Source of the DNA: Blautia parvula
GTDB taxonomy: Bacteria > Bacillota > Clostridia > Lachnospirales > Lachnospiraceae
Assembly (NCBI RefSeq): GCF_020215665.1
Contig: NZ_CP084061.1
Location: 1,116,001-1,180,000, forward strand
Length of the DNA: 64,000 bases
Reading direction: 5' to 3'
The position numbers were made by a program, and so were the translations under genes. This document shows positions 16,102 to 25,012 of the stretch, piece by piece; within the stretch, counting starts at the first letter, position 1, and every line of letters begins with the position of its first letter. The notes below the pieces were generated by a model. That model made no database searches. It had not been told where the DNA came from and worked only from the letters and a program-made list of their open reading frames with translations.

Positions 16102-17229
16102 TCATTGATAAATGACATAAGTTGCACTTGCCGGACTGCTTATTTTTCCGTTTTCATCCACTAAGATGGCGGAAAATATATTCTCTCCCACAGGCATGGC
16201 AACCGGGCCTGTATATTCTGTGCTTTCGGTGGTAGGTGTTTCATTAAATTCATAATATGCGGTACATCCCTTCGGCACATATACTTTAATTGTCATGGAG
16301 TCCTCATACTGACCGGAGGCGGGTGTGATTCTGGGAGCGTCCGGCGCCTTGAATTCTATGGTGTAGGTCATAAGGCCGATGTCACTGGGAATGCCTTTGG
16401 CGTTATACGCCACATATTTCAGGGTATACTCTCCCTCCTCCTCCAACATGATCCCGCTGGCGGAGTCATACAGTTTGCTGGTGGTATCCGGGTCTTTGCC
16501 GTCCAGAGTATAATATATTTTGGTTCCGTCTTCAATGGCGCTGAAATCCACTTCCTCTTTGCTGTCATAGGTTCCGCCGTCCAGTGAGATAACCGGAAGG
16601 GTACTGATATAGGAAGAATAGCGTTCCTTTACCTCTGTGCTCTCACAGTCATCCATCAGCTCCTTGATCTTTTTGACCTCCCCCTGTTTCTCGTACAGGC
16701 GGAGCAGTTCCCCATAGGCACTGACACTGTCGGGAGCCTTGGCGATGGTGGCAATGAGAATCGCCAGCGCTTTCTCCTCCTCCTCATTTTTCAGATATAT
16801 CTTTGCCTGCAGAATGTTGGCTTCTGTGCTGTCAGGCTGCAGATTCAGGGCACGTTCCAGGTATTTCAGAGCTGAGTCATAGTCCTTGTTGCTGAACTCA
16901 GACTCAGCTTGGGCCATCTGGAAATCAAAAGAATTGTACTGCTTCTGATAGAAGATCACACCTGCGCCCACAGCCAGCACACATACGCCGGCCACAGTAA
17001 ATCCCACAGCCATACGCCTTTTCTTTCTGCGCTTCATCTCCTGTTCCTGGCGTCTCTTTTCCCGGAGCGCATGCTCCTCTTTTTTCTTCTTCTCTTTTTC
17101 CTGTATCTCTCGCTGCTGGATAATCGTCTCCAGCGTATTATATTCCGGCACCCATTGAACTTCTTTGCCGCATACGGGGCAGAACAATATGCCATCTTCA
17201 AATTCTGTACCGCAGTTCGCACACTTCAT
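16102..17229 (-). CDS. Zinc-ribbon, TPR and chitobiase-like-domain membrane protein
   Basis: A 375-residue protein of unknown role. It begins with a zinc ribbon (CANCG and CPVCG, residues 3-22), then a strongly charged Lys/Glu/Arg coil (40-72) and one membrane helix (73-93). Two or three TPR-like helical pairs follow (105-195, with AQAESEFSNKDYDSALKYLE). The C-terminal part (210-375) has two Ig-like repeats typical of chitobiase/beta-hexosaminidase C-terminal domains (IYYTLDGKDPDTTSKLYD). The predicted topology puts the zinc ribbon inside and the TPR part outside. It lies 33 bases after ftsK on the same strand. Confidence 0.8.
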   Translation of the reverse strand: MKCANCGTEFEDGILFCPVCGKEVQWVPEYNTLETIIQQREIQEKEKKKKEEHALREKRRQEQEMKRRKKRRMAVGFTVAGVCVLAVGAGVIFYQKQYNSFDFQMAQAESEFSNKDYDSALKYLERALNLQPDSTEANILQAKIYLKNEEEEKALAILIATIAKAPDSVSAYGELLRLYEKQGEVKKIKELMDDCESTEVKERYSSYISTLPVISLDGGTYDSKEEVDFSAIEDGTKIYYTLDGKDPDTTSKLYDSASGIMLEEEGEYTLKYVAYNAKGIPSDIGLMTYTIEFKAPDAPRITPASGQYEDSMTIKVYVPKGCTAYYEFNETPTTESTEYTGPVAMPVGENIFSAILVDENGKISSPASATYVIYQ

Positions 17230-17262
17230 GTAAATACCTCATTTCTCATCTATATCAATATT

Positions 17263-19797
17263 TTACAAATACTCTTCTATATACTGTTCAAATTCTTCCT
17301 GGGACATAAGGACTTTTCTGGGTTTGGTACCTTCCTCCTCGCCCACTACGCCGGCTTCACAGAGCTGGTCCATGATTCTTGCTGCCCGGTTAAAACCAAT
17401 CTTAAATACACGCTGGAGCATACCGATGGAGGCCTTGTCCTTCTCAATGATGAACTTGCCGGCGTCGGTAAAGTAGGCATCCCGGTCATTTCCACCGGAT
17501 GCCGCTCCTGCCTGATTGGCGGAAGCATCTTTGGCTGCTTCAATTTTGTCCTGGATCTCCTGGCTGTAGACATGGGCAGGATTCTGCCCCGCTAAGAATT
17601 TCACTACAGCCCCCACTTCCTGGTCACTGACAAAAGCGCCCTGTACACGGGCCGGCTTCTGGTAACCCTGCGGGTAAAATAACATGTCGCCTTTGCCCAG
17701 CAGTTTTTCCGCGCCGTTCATATCAATAATGGTCCGGGAATCCACACCGGAGGATACGGAGAACGCGATTCTGGAAGGCATGTTTGCCTTGATCAGGCCG
17801 GTGATGACATTGACGGAAGGACGCTGTGTAGCGATGATCAGATGGATTCCCGCTGCACGGGCAAGCTGTGCCAGGCGGCAGATCGCATCCTCCACCTCAC
17901 CGGGCGCTACCATCATAAGATCTGCCAGCTCGTCCACAATGATAACGATCTGCGGCATCTTTTCCGGCTTTCCTTCCTCTTCAATATCCTTAATTTTGTC
18001 AACTTTTGCATTGTATCCTTTTAAATCCCTGACATTGTACTCTGCAAATTTATTATAACGGTCTGTCATCTCCGCAACTGCCCAGTTCAGGGCACCTGCC
18101 GCTTTCTTGGGGTCAGTGACCACAGGGATCAGCAGATGGGGAATCCCGTTATACACACTCAGCTCCACAACCTTGGGATCTATCATGATCAGCCGTACCT
18201 CTTCCGGGGTGGCTTTGTAAAGGATACTCATAATCAATGTATTGATACATACGGATTTACCGGAGCCTGTGGCGCCTGCGATCAGCAGATGGGGCATCTT
18301 GGCAATATCGGCAATGACCGGCTGTCCTGCAATATCTTTTCCCGCCGCAAATGCCAGCTTGGATTTGCACGTGGAAAAAGCCTCGGACTGTATCAGTTCA
18401 CGAAGCATAACTGCACTGTTTGTGGCATTGGGGACTTCGATTCCGACGGCGGCTTTGCCGGGAATGGGTGCCTCAATACGGATATCCGTTGCTGCCAGAT
18501 TCAGTTTGATATCATCGGTCAGGCTGACAATTTTGCTGACTTTAACGCCCTGTTCCGGCTGCAGCTCATAACGCGTAACGGTCGGACCGCAGCTCACATT
18601 GGTCACTGTCACATTGACCCCGAAATTGTGCAGTGTCTCCTGCAGTTTTTTGGCTGTGCTGCGAAGATGCGTGTCAGAATCACCTTTTCCGCCGGTTCCC
18701 TTTTTCAGCAGTGAGACGGGAGGAATTTCGTATTCCTTTTTTATCTCCTGTTCCTTGTCCGCGATCTCACCCTTTATGTTTTCAATACCATCCTCGATCT
18801 CATCTTTTGAGGAACGCGTTTTTTTCGCGGAACCTGCTTTTCGGGGCTTTTCCTCCACAACAGGTTCTGCCGGTATATCTTCCACAATCTCTTCCACCTC
18901 TGCCGGCGCTGTGTCGGAACGGTGGATAGGGAAAGCATTTTCTGGTTTCAGAAGGATATCATCTGCAGGAATCTCCTCTGCCGGTTCCGTCAAAGCTGCC
19001 TCAGCCGCTGCTGCTTCCTTCCGGATAACACTTATATTTTCAGCAGCCGGATTGGCTGCAATGCTGTCTTCGTTCTTGTTTCTTCTTGTTTTCAATTTTA
19101 AAGGTTCGGATTCTTCGTTTTTCTCTCCGTGTTTTGCTCTTCTTCCTGTGACAGGTCTGTCTTTCTGCTCTGCCGCATACTGTTTTCTGCGGGCATGTCC
19201 TGCCTTCGCACTGCCGTACACGTGGGTGCTGCCCTTCTTAAGAAGCGCGAACATGGATTTTTGTGTGATCAGTATCAGAGCAATGATCATTGCAATGATA
19301 ACGATCACATAAGTTCCGACCGTGCCAAACGCTTTTCCGAAGATATTGCAAAGAAGTCCTCCCAGAATACCTCCGCCGGTCTGGTACGTGGACGAAATTT
19401 TATAATAATCCATAATGGAAGTTCCGCCGAAATAGCCGTCCGTTAAAAGCTGCATCAATGCGCAGGCAGAAATGAACAGCAAAAGAAAGCCTGCCATTTT
19501 CCGGTAAGCTTTCGGATTTCTGTTATTTGATATGACAAAGGATACGGCAAGGAATAAAAAGATAGGGAATATGTAGGCAACCAGGCCGAACAGTCCGAAG
19601 AAGACTCCGCTGACTGTCTTTCCTACCAGGCCTCCCATGCCGAAATTGCTCAGTAACAGCAGGATGGAGCCTGCCAGTGTGATCCATAATATTATCTCAG
19701 TATACAGGCCGATGCCCTCGTCCTGTTTTTTCTTATTTCTGCTTCCAGAGCGGGTGCCCGTCTTTTTTCTTGTGTTGTTTTTTTTCGTCGCTGCCAT
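17263..19797 (-). CDS. DNA translocase FtsK/SpoIIIE
   Basis: An 844-residue septal DNA pump that moves chromosome into daughter cells or the forespore. The N-terminal part has about four membrane helices (residues 30-190), then a long acidic/alanine-rich linker (200-370). The motor follows with Walker A GATGSGKS at about 508-515 and the Walker B region IVIIVDELADLM. A C-terminal gamma winged helix (residues 770-844) reads DNA polarity signals. The ATG at 19797 is preferred because the family N-terminus starts there, with AGGA upstream. The nearby TepA-like ClpP gene matches the Bacillus subtilis arrangement around spoIIIE. Confidence 0.95.
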   Translation of the reverse strand: MAATKKNNTRKKTGTRSGSRNKKKQDEGIGLYTEIILWITLAGSILLLLSNFGMGGLVGKTVSGVFFGLFGLVAYIFPIFLFLAVSFVISNNRNPKAYRKMAGFLLLFISACALMQLLTDGYFGGTSIMDYYKISSTYQTGGGILGGLLCNIFGKAFGTVGTYVIVIIAMIIALILITQKSMFALLKKGSTHVYGSAKAGHARRKQYAAEQKDRPVTGRRAKHGEKNEESEPLKLKTRRNKNEDSIAANPAAENISVIRKEAAAAEAALTEPAEEIPADDILLKPENAFPIHRSDTAPAEVEEIVEDIPAEPVVEEKPRKAGSAKKTRSSKDEIEDGIENIKGEIADKEQEIKKEYEIPPVSLLKKGTGGKGDSDTHLRSTAKKLQETLHNFGVNVTVTNVSCGPTVTRYELQPEQGVKVSKIVSLTDDIKLNLAATDIRIEAPIPGKAAVGIEVPNATNSAVMLRELIQSEAFSTCKSKLAFAAGKDIAGQPVIADIAKMPHLLIAGATGSGKSVCINTLIMSILYKATPEEVRLIMIDPKVVELSVYNGIPHLLIPVVTDPKKAAGALNWAVAEMTDRYNKFAEYNVRDLKGYNAKVDKIKDIEEEGKPEKMPQIVIIVDELADLMMVAPGEVEDAICRLAQLARAAGIHLIIATQRPSVNVITGLIKANMPSRIAFSVSSGVDSRTIIDMNGAEKLLGKGDMLFYPQGYQKPARVQGAFVSDQEVGAVVKFLAGQNPAHVYSQEIQDKIEAAKDASANQAGAASGGNDRDAYFTDAGKFIIEKDKASIGMLQRVFKIGFNRAARIMDQLCEAGVVGEEEGTKPRKVLMSQEEFEQYIEEYL

Positions 19798-19833
19798 TTT
19801 CCTGACTCCCCTTATAGTTCCTGCGGTTTGCAC

Positions 19834-20709
19834 CTACAGGACAAAATTACACGTTACAGCAACAATTCCGATGATAAAACAGTAAATACTGAAATACCGG
19901 AATTTTTTGCGCTGTATCAGCCGCAGCATTGTTTTGATGCAGAAGTACCCCGCTGCTCCTGCAAGAACGGCTGCCGCCAGATATTCCCCAAACACGGGAA
20001 GTGTGACTCCCGAGCCGGGTATGTCCTTCAATTCCAGGACTGCTGCCCCCAACACAGCCGGAATGGACATGATAAATGAATATTTTACTGCAAATTTTCT
20101 GTTGAGACCGCAGAGCAGACAGGCTGCTATGGTCATACCGGACCTGGAGATTCCCGGAAATACGGCGATTCCCTGAAAAAAGCCGATAGCCAGCGCGATC
20201 CAAAAGGATACATCTTTCGGTATTTTGTCACCTGCCGGGAAGAAGTCCACCACCAAAAGCAGGATGCCGGTGATAAAAAGCCCAACCCCGGGTGCCAGCA
20301 GATTGCTGCCGGCTGTTTCCACAACATTCTGCAGAAGCAGGCCCACAATCGCAGTGGGAATTGTAGAAACCGTAATAAGCAGGATAAATTTACGATAATT
20401 GGAGGACACGATCTTCCTATAACGCCTGGCATCGTGTTCTCTTCTGTTGTGTGACCATATTTTAATATTCTGAATGATATCATAAATCATTCCGCAGCCG
20501 TCCAGGATCAGCTTCTTAATGTCCTTCCAGAACGCGATAAAAATAGCTGTCAGCGTTCCCAAATGTAAAATCACATCGAACAACACGCCTGTATCGGTAT
20601 TGATGTTTAATAGATTCTGCATAATAGCCAGATGCCCGGAACTGCTCACCGGAAGGAATTCTGTGATTCCCTGCACCAGTCCAAGCAGAAGTGCCTGTAA
20701 TAATGACAT
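19834..20709 (-). CDS. uppP: Undecaprenyl-diphosphatase
   Basis: A 291-residue membrane phosphatase (BacA family) that recycles undecaprenyl diphosphate for peptidoglycan synthesis and can give bacitracin resistance. The signature loops GITEFLPVSSSGHL (about residues 15-28, with the catalytic Glu and Ser) and FPGISRSGMTIA (about 180-191, with the catalytic Arg) are intact. About eight membrane segments are visible. The ATG at 20709 is set by AGAGG at 8-base spacing; the frame is open 26 codons further but without family resemblance. It lies 36 bases upstream of ftsK. Confidence 0.94.
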   Translation of the reverse strand: MSLLQALLLGLVQGITEFLPVSSSGHLAIMQNLLNINTDTGVLFDVILHLGTLTAIFIAFWKDIKKLILDGCGMIYDIIQNIKIWSHNRREHDARRYRKIVSSNYRKFILLITVSTIPTAIVGLLLQNVVETAGSNLLAPGVGLFITGILLLVVDFFPAGDKIPKDVSFWIALAIGFFQGIAVFPGISRSGMTIAACLLCGLNRKFAVKYSFIMSIPAVLGAAVLELKDIPGSGVTLPVFGEYLAAAVLAGAAGYFCIKTMLRLIQRKKFRYFSIYCFIIGIVAVTCNFVL

Positions 20710-20856
20710 GTGGTCAACCTCTTCATATGTATTTTCTCCATCTGATTCCTGTGTACAGCGCACAGATGGAGTGATAAACTTTATCAAATGTTTATTTTAT
20801 CATAAAATTGCATTTCACACAACTTAAAAGTCTTTACAAAATTTAAGAATTTTCGA

Positions 20857-21561
20857 TCAGGCGTCTTTTTTCTTATTTTCTTCTATGAGTTCATACAGTT
20901 TTTCCAGAGACTGGGAAATGCCGCCCACTTCATCTATGAGACCTTCTTTTACGGCCTCTTCGCCCTCCAGCATAGTGCCCACATCCTTGACAAGCTGGGT
21001 GGGATCCAGCATCAGTTCTTCGATACGCTCCTGGGTCATTTTGGAATGGGAAGAGACAAAGCCTGTGATACGGTCCTGTATCTTTTCTATGTTTTTATAA
21101 GACTGCATCACACCGATGAACATACCGTTGCTCCGGACCGGATGGATCACCATGGTGGCAGAGGGCACAATAAAAGAGTAATCCGCAGATACAGCCATAG
21201 GCACACCGATGGAGTGACCGCCTCCAAGCACCAGGGAAACGGTCGGTTTGCTCAGGGACGCGATCATCTCCGCGATCGCCAGCCCTGCCTCCACGTCTCC
21301 GCCCACCGTGTTCAGCAGGATCAGCAGGCCGTCCACGTCCTTGCTGTCTTCAATGACAGCGAGCTTTGGAAGGACATGTTCGTATTTGGTTGTCTTACTG
21401 TTGTTCGGCAGGGATTCGTGGCCTTCCACCTCACCTATGATGGACAGAAGATGGATGTGATACTGTTTTTCATTATCCGATAAATCAAGCTGCCCCATAT
21501 CTTCTATCTGTTCATTCTGCTTTTCTGTTTTCTCCAGTTCATTTTTCTTTTCTTCAGACAT
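20857..21561 (-). CDS. ClpP-like serine protease, TepA type
   Basis: A 234-residue protein of the ClpP/crotonase fold in the TepA (YmfB) branch. The probable nucleophile Ser is in GGGHSIGVPMAVSADYSF, the His in TMVIHPVR, and NTVGGDVEAGLAIAEMI forms the oxyanion part. The N-terminal 40 residues are charged and variable. B. subtilis TepA has been linked to protein secretion and spore outgrowth; a role here is inferred only from similarity and from ftsK nearby. The ribosome site GGAGG lies inside a hairpin (21567-21594). Confidence 0.85.
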   Translation of the reverse strand: MSEEKKNELEKTEKQNEQIEDMGQLDLSDNEKQYHIHLLSIIGEVEGHESLPNNSKTTKYEHVLPKLAVIEDSKDVDGLLILLNTVGGDVEAGLAIAEMIASLSKPTVSLVLGGGHSIGVPMAVSADYSFIVPSATMVIHPVRSNGMFIGVMQSYKNIEKIQDRITGFVSSHSKMTQERIEELMLDPTQLVKDVGTMLEGEEAVKEGLIDEVGGISQSLEKLYELIEENKKKDA

Positions 21562-21566
21562 AAAAG

Positions 21567-21594
21567 TACCTCCAAGATTTTATTCCTGGAGGTA
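21567..21594 (-). promoter_or_regulatory. Hairpin masking the ribosome site of the ClpP-like gene
   Basis: In the minus-strand leader, TACCTCC pairs perfectly with GGAGGTA across a 14-base A/T-rich loop. The 3' arm is the Shine-Dalgarno sequence, 5 bases before the ATG. Such an arrangement can make translation depend on temperature or on a binding factor. Confidence 0.45.
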
Positions 21595-21683
21595 GGATAT
21601 GTAATTTGGTGATAATTATGCATAGCCCGGGTCAGAGCAATGTGCTGCATTTTATTCTGTTGATATTGCAGGCTGTGGCAAAA

Positions 21684-22262
21684 TCATTTTTTCTTTTTTC
21701 TCTTATCACGGGCCGGGTCAAACCATAATTTGGAAGGATATCTTTTTAGATAGCGGTTAATACTGGGTTGGAAATTCATGATGATACAGCAGATATATGC
21801 CATTATAATAAAAAATGCTGTAAGCCATGTTGAAATCTGCATATTCGGATATAACAGTATATATTCCTTTGTGATCCAAAGCGCAAAGGCACCACCCAAT
21901 GTGGTAAAAACAGTACCTCCGATTTTACTCAGTCCACCAATATATTCGCCCATCATCACAGCAACCGGCATAATTATAGGCGTGAGAATACGTCTGTCTC
22001 TTCCGAAACGGATTGAATGATTGGTTAGGGGATAATGCATATACAGTTCAACAATACTGATTATAAAGCTGATAAGCCAGGCTATAAGAAGTATGTTCTG
22101 AAACACATTAAATACTGAGATGATTTTACACGTTTTCTCTGAATGCAGGTCTTCAAATTCTATCTGCTTCTGTCTGTTGTACTCCTCTACCATCCGCTTG
22201 ACTTCTTCTGGCTCATAGGCCAGTCTGTCTTTTAAATCCTCGGATTCCTTTTTATCCTGCAT
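21684..22262 (-). CDS. Hypothetical membrane protein
   Basis: A 192-residue protein of unknown function. A charged N-terminal half-helix (residues 1-42) precedes four hydrophobic segments at about 48-70, 92-110, 115-135 and 143-163. The C-terminus is strongly basic and ends in five lysine or arginine residues. It is followed by nothing on its strand for 120 bases. It starts 32 bases after a second small membrane protein (22295-22636), with which it is probably co-transcribed. I recognise no family. Confidence 0.7.
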   Translation of the reverse strand: MQDKKESEDLKDRLAYEPEEVKRMVEEYNRQKQIEFEDLHSEKTCKIISVFNVFQNILLIAWLISFIISIVELYMHYPLTNHSIRFGRDRRILTPIIMPVAVMMGEYIGGLSKIGGTVFTTLGGAFALWITKEYILLYPNMQISTWLTAFFIIMAYICCIIMNFQPSINRYLKRYPSKLWFDPARDKRKKKK

Positions 22263-22294
22263 TTACACACCTCCGTTCAAACTTTTACAAAGTT

Positions 22295-22636
22295 CTACCA
22301 CCCCTGGCGAAGATGTTCCAGACATTTTTCATACATGTCTTTTGAATACTCAAATTCTACATAGGAGAATATGGCATTCACGAAACAAAATAATATGAAT
22401 ATGGTTTCTATCAGTAATTCCCTGTCCTCCCAAATAGATTTTTTCTTTTTCCGCAATAGGATTATTTCTATAATATGAAAAATACTCAGGCTGCCATAGA
22501 TGAAAAATGCCACGTAATAGCATACTTCTCGGTTCCAATTCTGCCCGCTACTCAGATAATAAAGAAGCATTGTCGGAGGAATAAAGAAAAGCAGCCCTAC
22601 AATCCTTTTAAATATTTTTTTCTGTTTTGCTTCCAT
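22295..22636 (-). CDS. Small hypothetical membrane protein
   Basis: A 113-residue protein with three predicted membrane helices (about residues 12-30, 38-58 and 78-96) separated by short basic loops (RKKKKS). I recognise no family. A GTG at 22645 would add three residues, but the ATG at 22636 is better placed after AGGTGAAG. It is the first gene of a likely pair with the membrane protein downstream. Confidence 0.65.
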   Translation of the reverse strand: MEAKQKKIFKRIVGLLFFIPPTMLLYYLSSGQNWNREVCYYVAFFIYGSLSIFHIIEIILLRKKKKSIWEDRELLIETIFILFCFVNAIFSYVEFEYSKDMYEKCLEHLRQGW

Positions 22637-22732
22637 AGACTTCACCTGTCCAAAATTCCATTTACTGATTCGCCTATTCCTATATTGATATCATACCATT
22701 TCCGCACAATAAAGTCCAACAGATGTAAATGC

Positions 22733-22771
22733 AAAAATACCCCTCTGCACAGTTCCCTGTGCAAAGAGGTA
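22733..22771 (-). terminator. Terminator of yebC
   Basis: On the minus strand, TACCTCTTTGCACAG pairs with CTGTGCAGAGGGGTA around a short loop and is followed by TTTTTGC. It lies 20 bases after the yebC stop codon. Confidence 0.8.
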
Positions 22772-22790
22772 TCTCATATTCAGCGTATTT

Positions 22791-23519
22791 TTACTCGTCC
22801 CAGTTATGCCATACATACTGTACGTCATCGTCATCCTCAAGCAGATCCAGTGTTCTCTGCAGGTTCTTCACATCCTGCTCATCGGAGAGTTCCACATAGG
22901 TCTGGGGGATCATGGCAACATCGGCTTCTGCCATGGGGATGCCCTCTTTTTCCAGGGCTTCGCGGACAGCACTGAAATCATCCGGAGCTGTGAGGACCTC
23001 AAAGCTGTCCTCCTCCTCGGAAAAGTCTTCTGCGCCTGCGTCCAAAGCGATCATCATCAGGTCGTCTGAGTCCATCTCACACTCTTCTTTGTCGATGATG
23101 ATCTGGCCTTTTTTATCGAACATAAAGGATACGCATCCCGGTGTTCCGATATTGCCGTTTCCTTTTGTGAAAGCACTTCTCACATTGCTGGCTGTACGGT
23201 TCTTGTTGTCTGTCAGGGTCTCCACAATGACAGCCACACCGCTTGGGCCGTAGCCTTCGTAGGTAATGTATTCGTAGTTGTCCGCATTGGCATCGCCTGC
23301 TGCTTTCTTGATGCCGCGGTCAATGGTGTCGTTTGGCATGTTGTTTGCTTTTGCCTTTGCGATCACATCGCGGAGTTTACTGTTGTTTGCAGGGTCCGGG
23401 CCACCCTCTTTTACGGCTACCACGATTTCCCTGCCGATCACGGTAAAGATTTTACCTTTTTTTGCATCATTTTTCTCTTTTTTATGTTTTATGTTTGCGA
23501 ATTTTGAATGTCCTGACAT
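22791..23519 (-). CDS. yebC: YebC/PmpR family regulator
   Basis: A 242-residue protein with the invariant N-terminus [24 protein letters not shown] and the three-domain layout of the family. Members bind DNA as transcription factors, and recent work on YebC paralogues also supports a translation role at proline-rich stretches; which applies here is not visible. Glu/Asp-rich segments near residues 155 and 225 are normal for the family. The start lies within the 3' end of the upstream CNNM gene (31-base overlap), so translation may be coupled. Confidence 0.93.
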   Translation of the reverse strand: MSGHSKFANIKHKKEKNDAKKGKIFTVIGREIVVAVKEGGPDPANNSKLRDVIAKAKANNMPNDTIDRGIKKAAGDANADNYEYITYEGYGPSGVAVIVETLTDNKNRTASNVRSAFTKGNGNIGTPGCVSFMFDKKGQIIIDKEECEMDSDDLMMIALDAGAEDFSEEEDSFEVLTAPDDFSAVREALEKEGIPMAEADVAMIPQTYVELSDEQDVKNLQRTLDLLEDDDDVQYVWHNWDE

Positions 23520-24868
23520 TTCTCTTCTCCTTCTTTTTTGGGCAGTTTTTCCACCCTTACTTTTTGTATTGTATTATTTTCCACCCCAAGGATGGTAAAT
23601 AAATATCCATTTGCCCTGACTTCCTTATCCTCCTGCATATTCGGTATATGCCCGAGTAAAGAGGTCAGATATCCATTTAATGTCTCATAGTCTTCATCCT
23701 CAAAATCAATGTCCAGCACCTCTCCCACCTCTTCCAGCGGAGTAAGTCCTTTCATCAGATAGGAGTCATCAAGCTGCTCCACAATAAAATGGTCGTCTTC
23801 GTCATATTCGTCCAGGATATTGCCCACAATCTCTTCCAGAATATCCTCCATGGTCACAATGCCTGAAGTCTGTCCGTATTCATCCACCACCACAGCCATG
23901 TGGATCTTCTTGGCCTGCATCCGTTTGAACAGATCATTGATGCTTCTGGTTTCCGGAATATAGGAGGCCTCCCGGATCAGATCCGGTATCTGGCCCACGG
24001 GCACATCCCCTTTGTTCTCAAAGGTCATCTGTTTCATGGCATCCTTCAGATGCAGAATGCCGATAATGTCATCAATATCCTCCCTGTATACCGGATATCT
24101 GGAATTGCTTCCGTTCAGCATATAGGAAAGCGCTTCTGCCAGAGGCGTATTTACCTCTATGGCGCTGACATTTTTCCGGTGAGTCATAATATCCTGGGCT
24201 TCCTTGTCGGAAAACTCCATGATATTCTGAATCATTTCCGCTTCATTTTCTTCAATCACACCCTGTTCATGGGCATCATCCACCATTGAAATGATCTCTT
24301 CTTCTGTCACATCTTCTTCGTTATGATGGGGATCCACACCCAGCAGGCGCACCAGTCCGTTGGACAGCTTCATAATCAAAAACGTAATCGGATAAAACAG
24401 CTTCACGATCAGCCGTACCAGTCCGGCTGTGCGGTAAACCCATTGATGGGGATTACAGGTAAACAGTTTCTTGGCGGAAATCACGCCCACAGCCACAAGC
24501 AGGATCAGCACCAACAGCACCACGATCACAACACAAATGCCGCGCAGTAAAGCGTCCGGTATGTAGGAAAATGCAGATACCCCGTTCAGTGCCGTATACA
24601 TGTATGGAACAATCTCACGGATTCCCACATACCCGGCCAGGATACTGAGAAGCGTACCGACCGTAAGGATGGTATTGACCACCATAACCGGGTTGTTCAC
24701 CACATCCAGGAGCCAGCGGGATTTTTTGTCACCCTCCTGCTGCCTTTTCTCCACTTCACTTTCGCTTACTTTCTGTATGGCAGAGCCAAATCCATATAAA
24801 ATTCCGTTAATGATGATGAATAATAGAAAAACCATTACCGCCCATAAAGGACTACTCCCGTCATCCAT
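23489..24868 (-). CDS. CNNM/CorC-type transporter with CBS domains
   Basis: A 459-residue hemolysin-C-like protein, probably exporting or sensing Mg2+ or other divalent ions. The N-terminal DUF21 domain has about four membrane segments (residues 8-30, 58-80, 105-135 and 155-175). Two CBS domains follow (about 225-345, with [21 protein letters not shown] and [24 protein letters not shown]), then a CorC_HlyC domain (360-440). The DUF21 part is less conserved than in canonical members. The ribosome site AAGGAA is 14 bases from the ATG, so a nearby alternative start is possible. Confidence 0.88.
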   Translation of the reverse strand: MDDGSSPLWAVMVFLLFIIINGILYGFGSAIQKVSESEVEKRQQEGDKKSRWLLDVVNNPVMVVNTILTVGTLLSILAGYVGIREIVPYMYTALNGVSAFSYIPDALLRGICVVIVVLLVLILLVAVGVISAKKLFTCNPHQWVYRTAGLVRLIVKLFYPITFLIMKLSNGLVRLLGVDPHHNEEDVTEEEIISMVDDAHEQGVIEENEAEMIQNIMEFSDKEAQDIMTHRKNVSAIEVNTPLAEALSYMLNGSNSRYPVYREDIDDIIGILHLKDAMKQMTFENKGDVPVGQIPDLIREASYIPETRSINDLFKRMQAKKIHMAVVVDEYGQTSGIVTMEDILEEIVGNILDEYDEDDHFIVEQLDDSYLMKGLTPLEEVGEVLDIDFEDEDYETLNGYLTSLLGHIPNMQEDKEVRANGYLFTILGVENNTIQKVRVEKLPKKEGEEKCQDIQNSQT

Positions 24869-24960
24869 ATGATTAAAAAATTCCTTCTTTCTTCCCTCAT
24901 ATTTGCCCTTTTTGCAGGGCTGTCCTATATTAAGATACCATTTTCGTGCACAGCAGTCAA

Positions 24961-25012
24961 GAAAAAAAGAATCCCCCGAAGAGGTTCACATCATGAACTC
25001 TCCGGGCAATTC
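24961..25012 (-). terminator. Terminator overlapping the end of the M17-like gene
   Basis: A long imperfect stem pairs AGAATTGCCCGGAGAGTTCA with its near complement ending GATTCT and is followed on the minus strand by TTTTTTT. Its first arm is inside the last codons of the M17-like gene. Confidence 0.75.
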
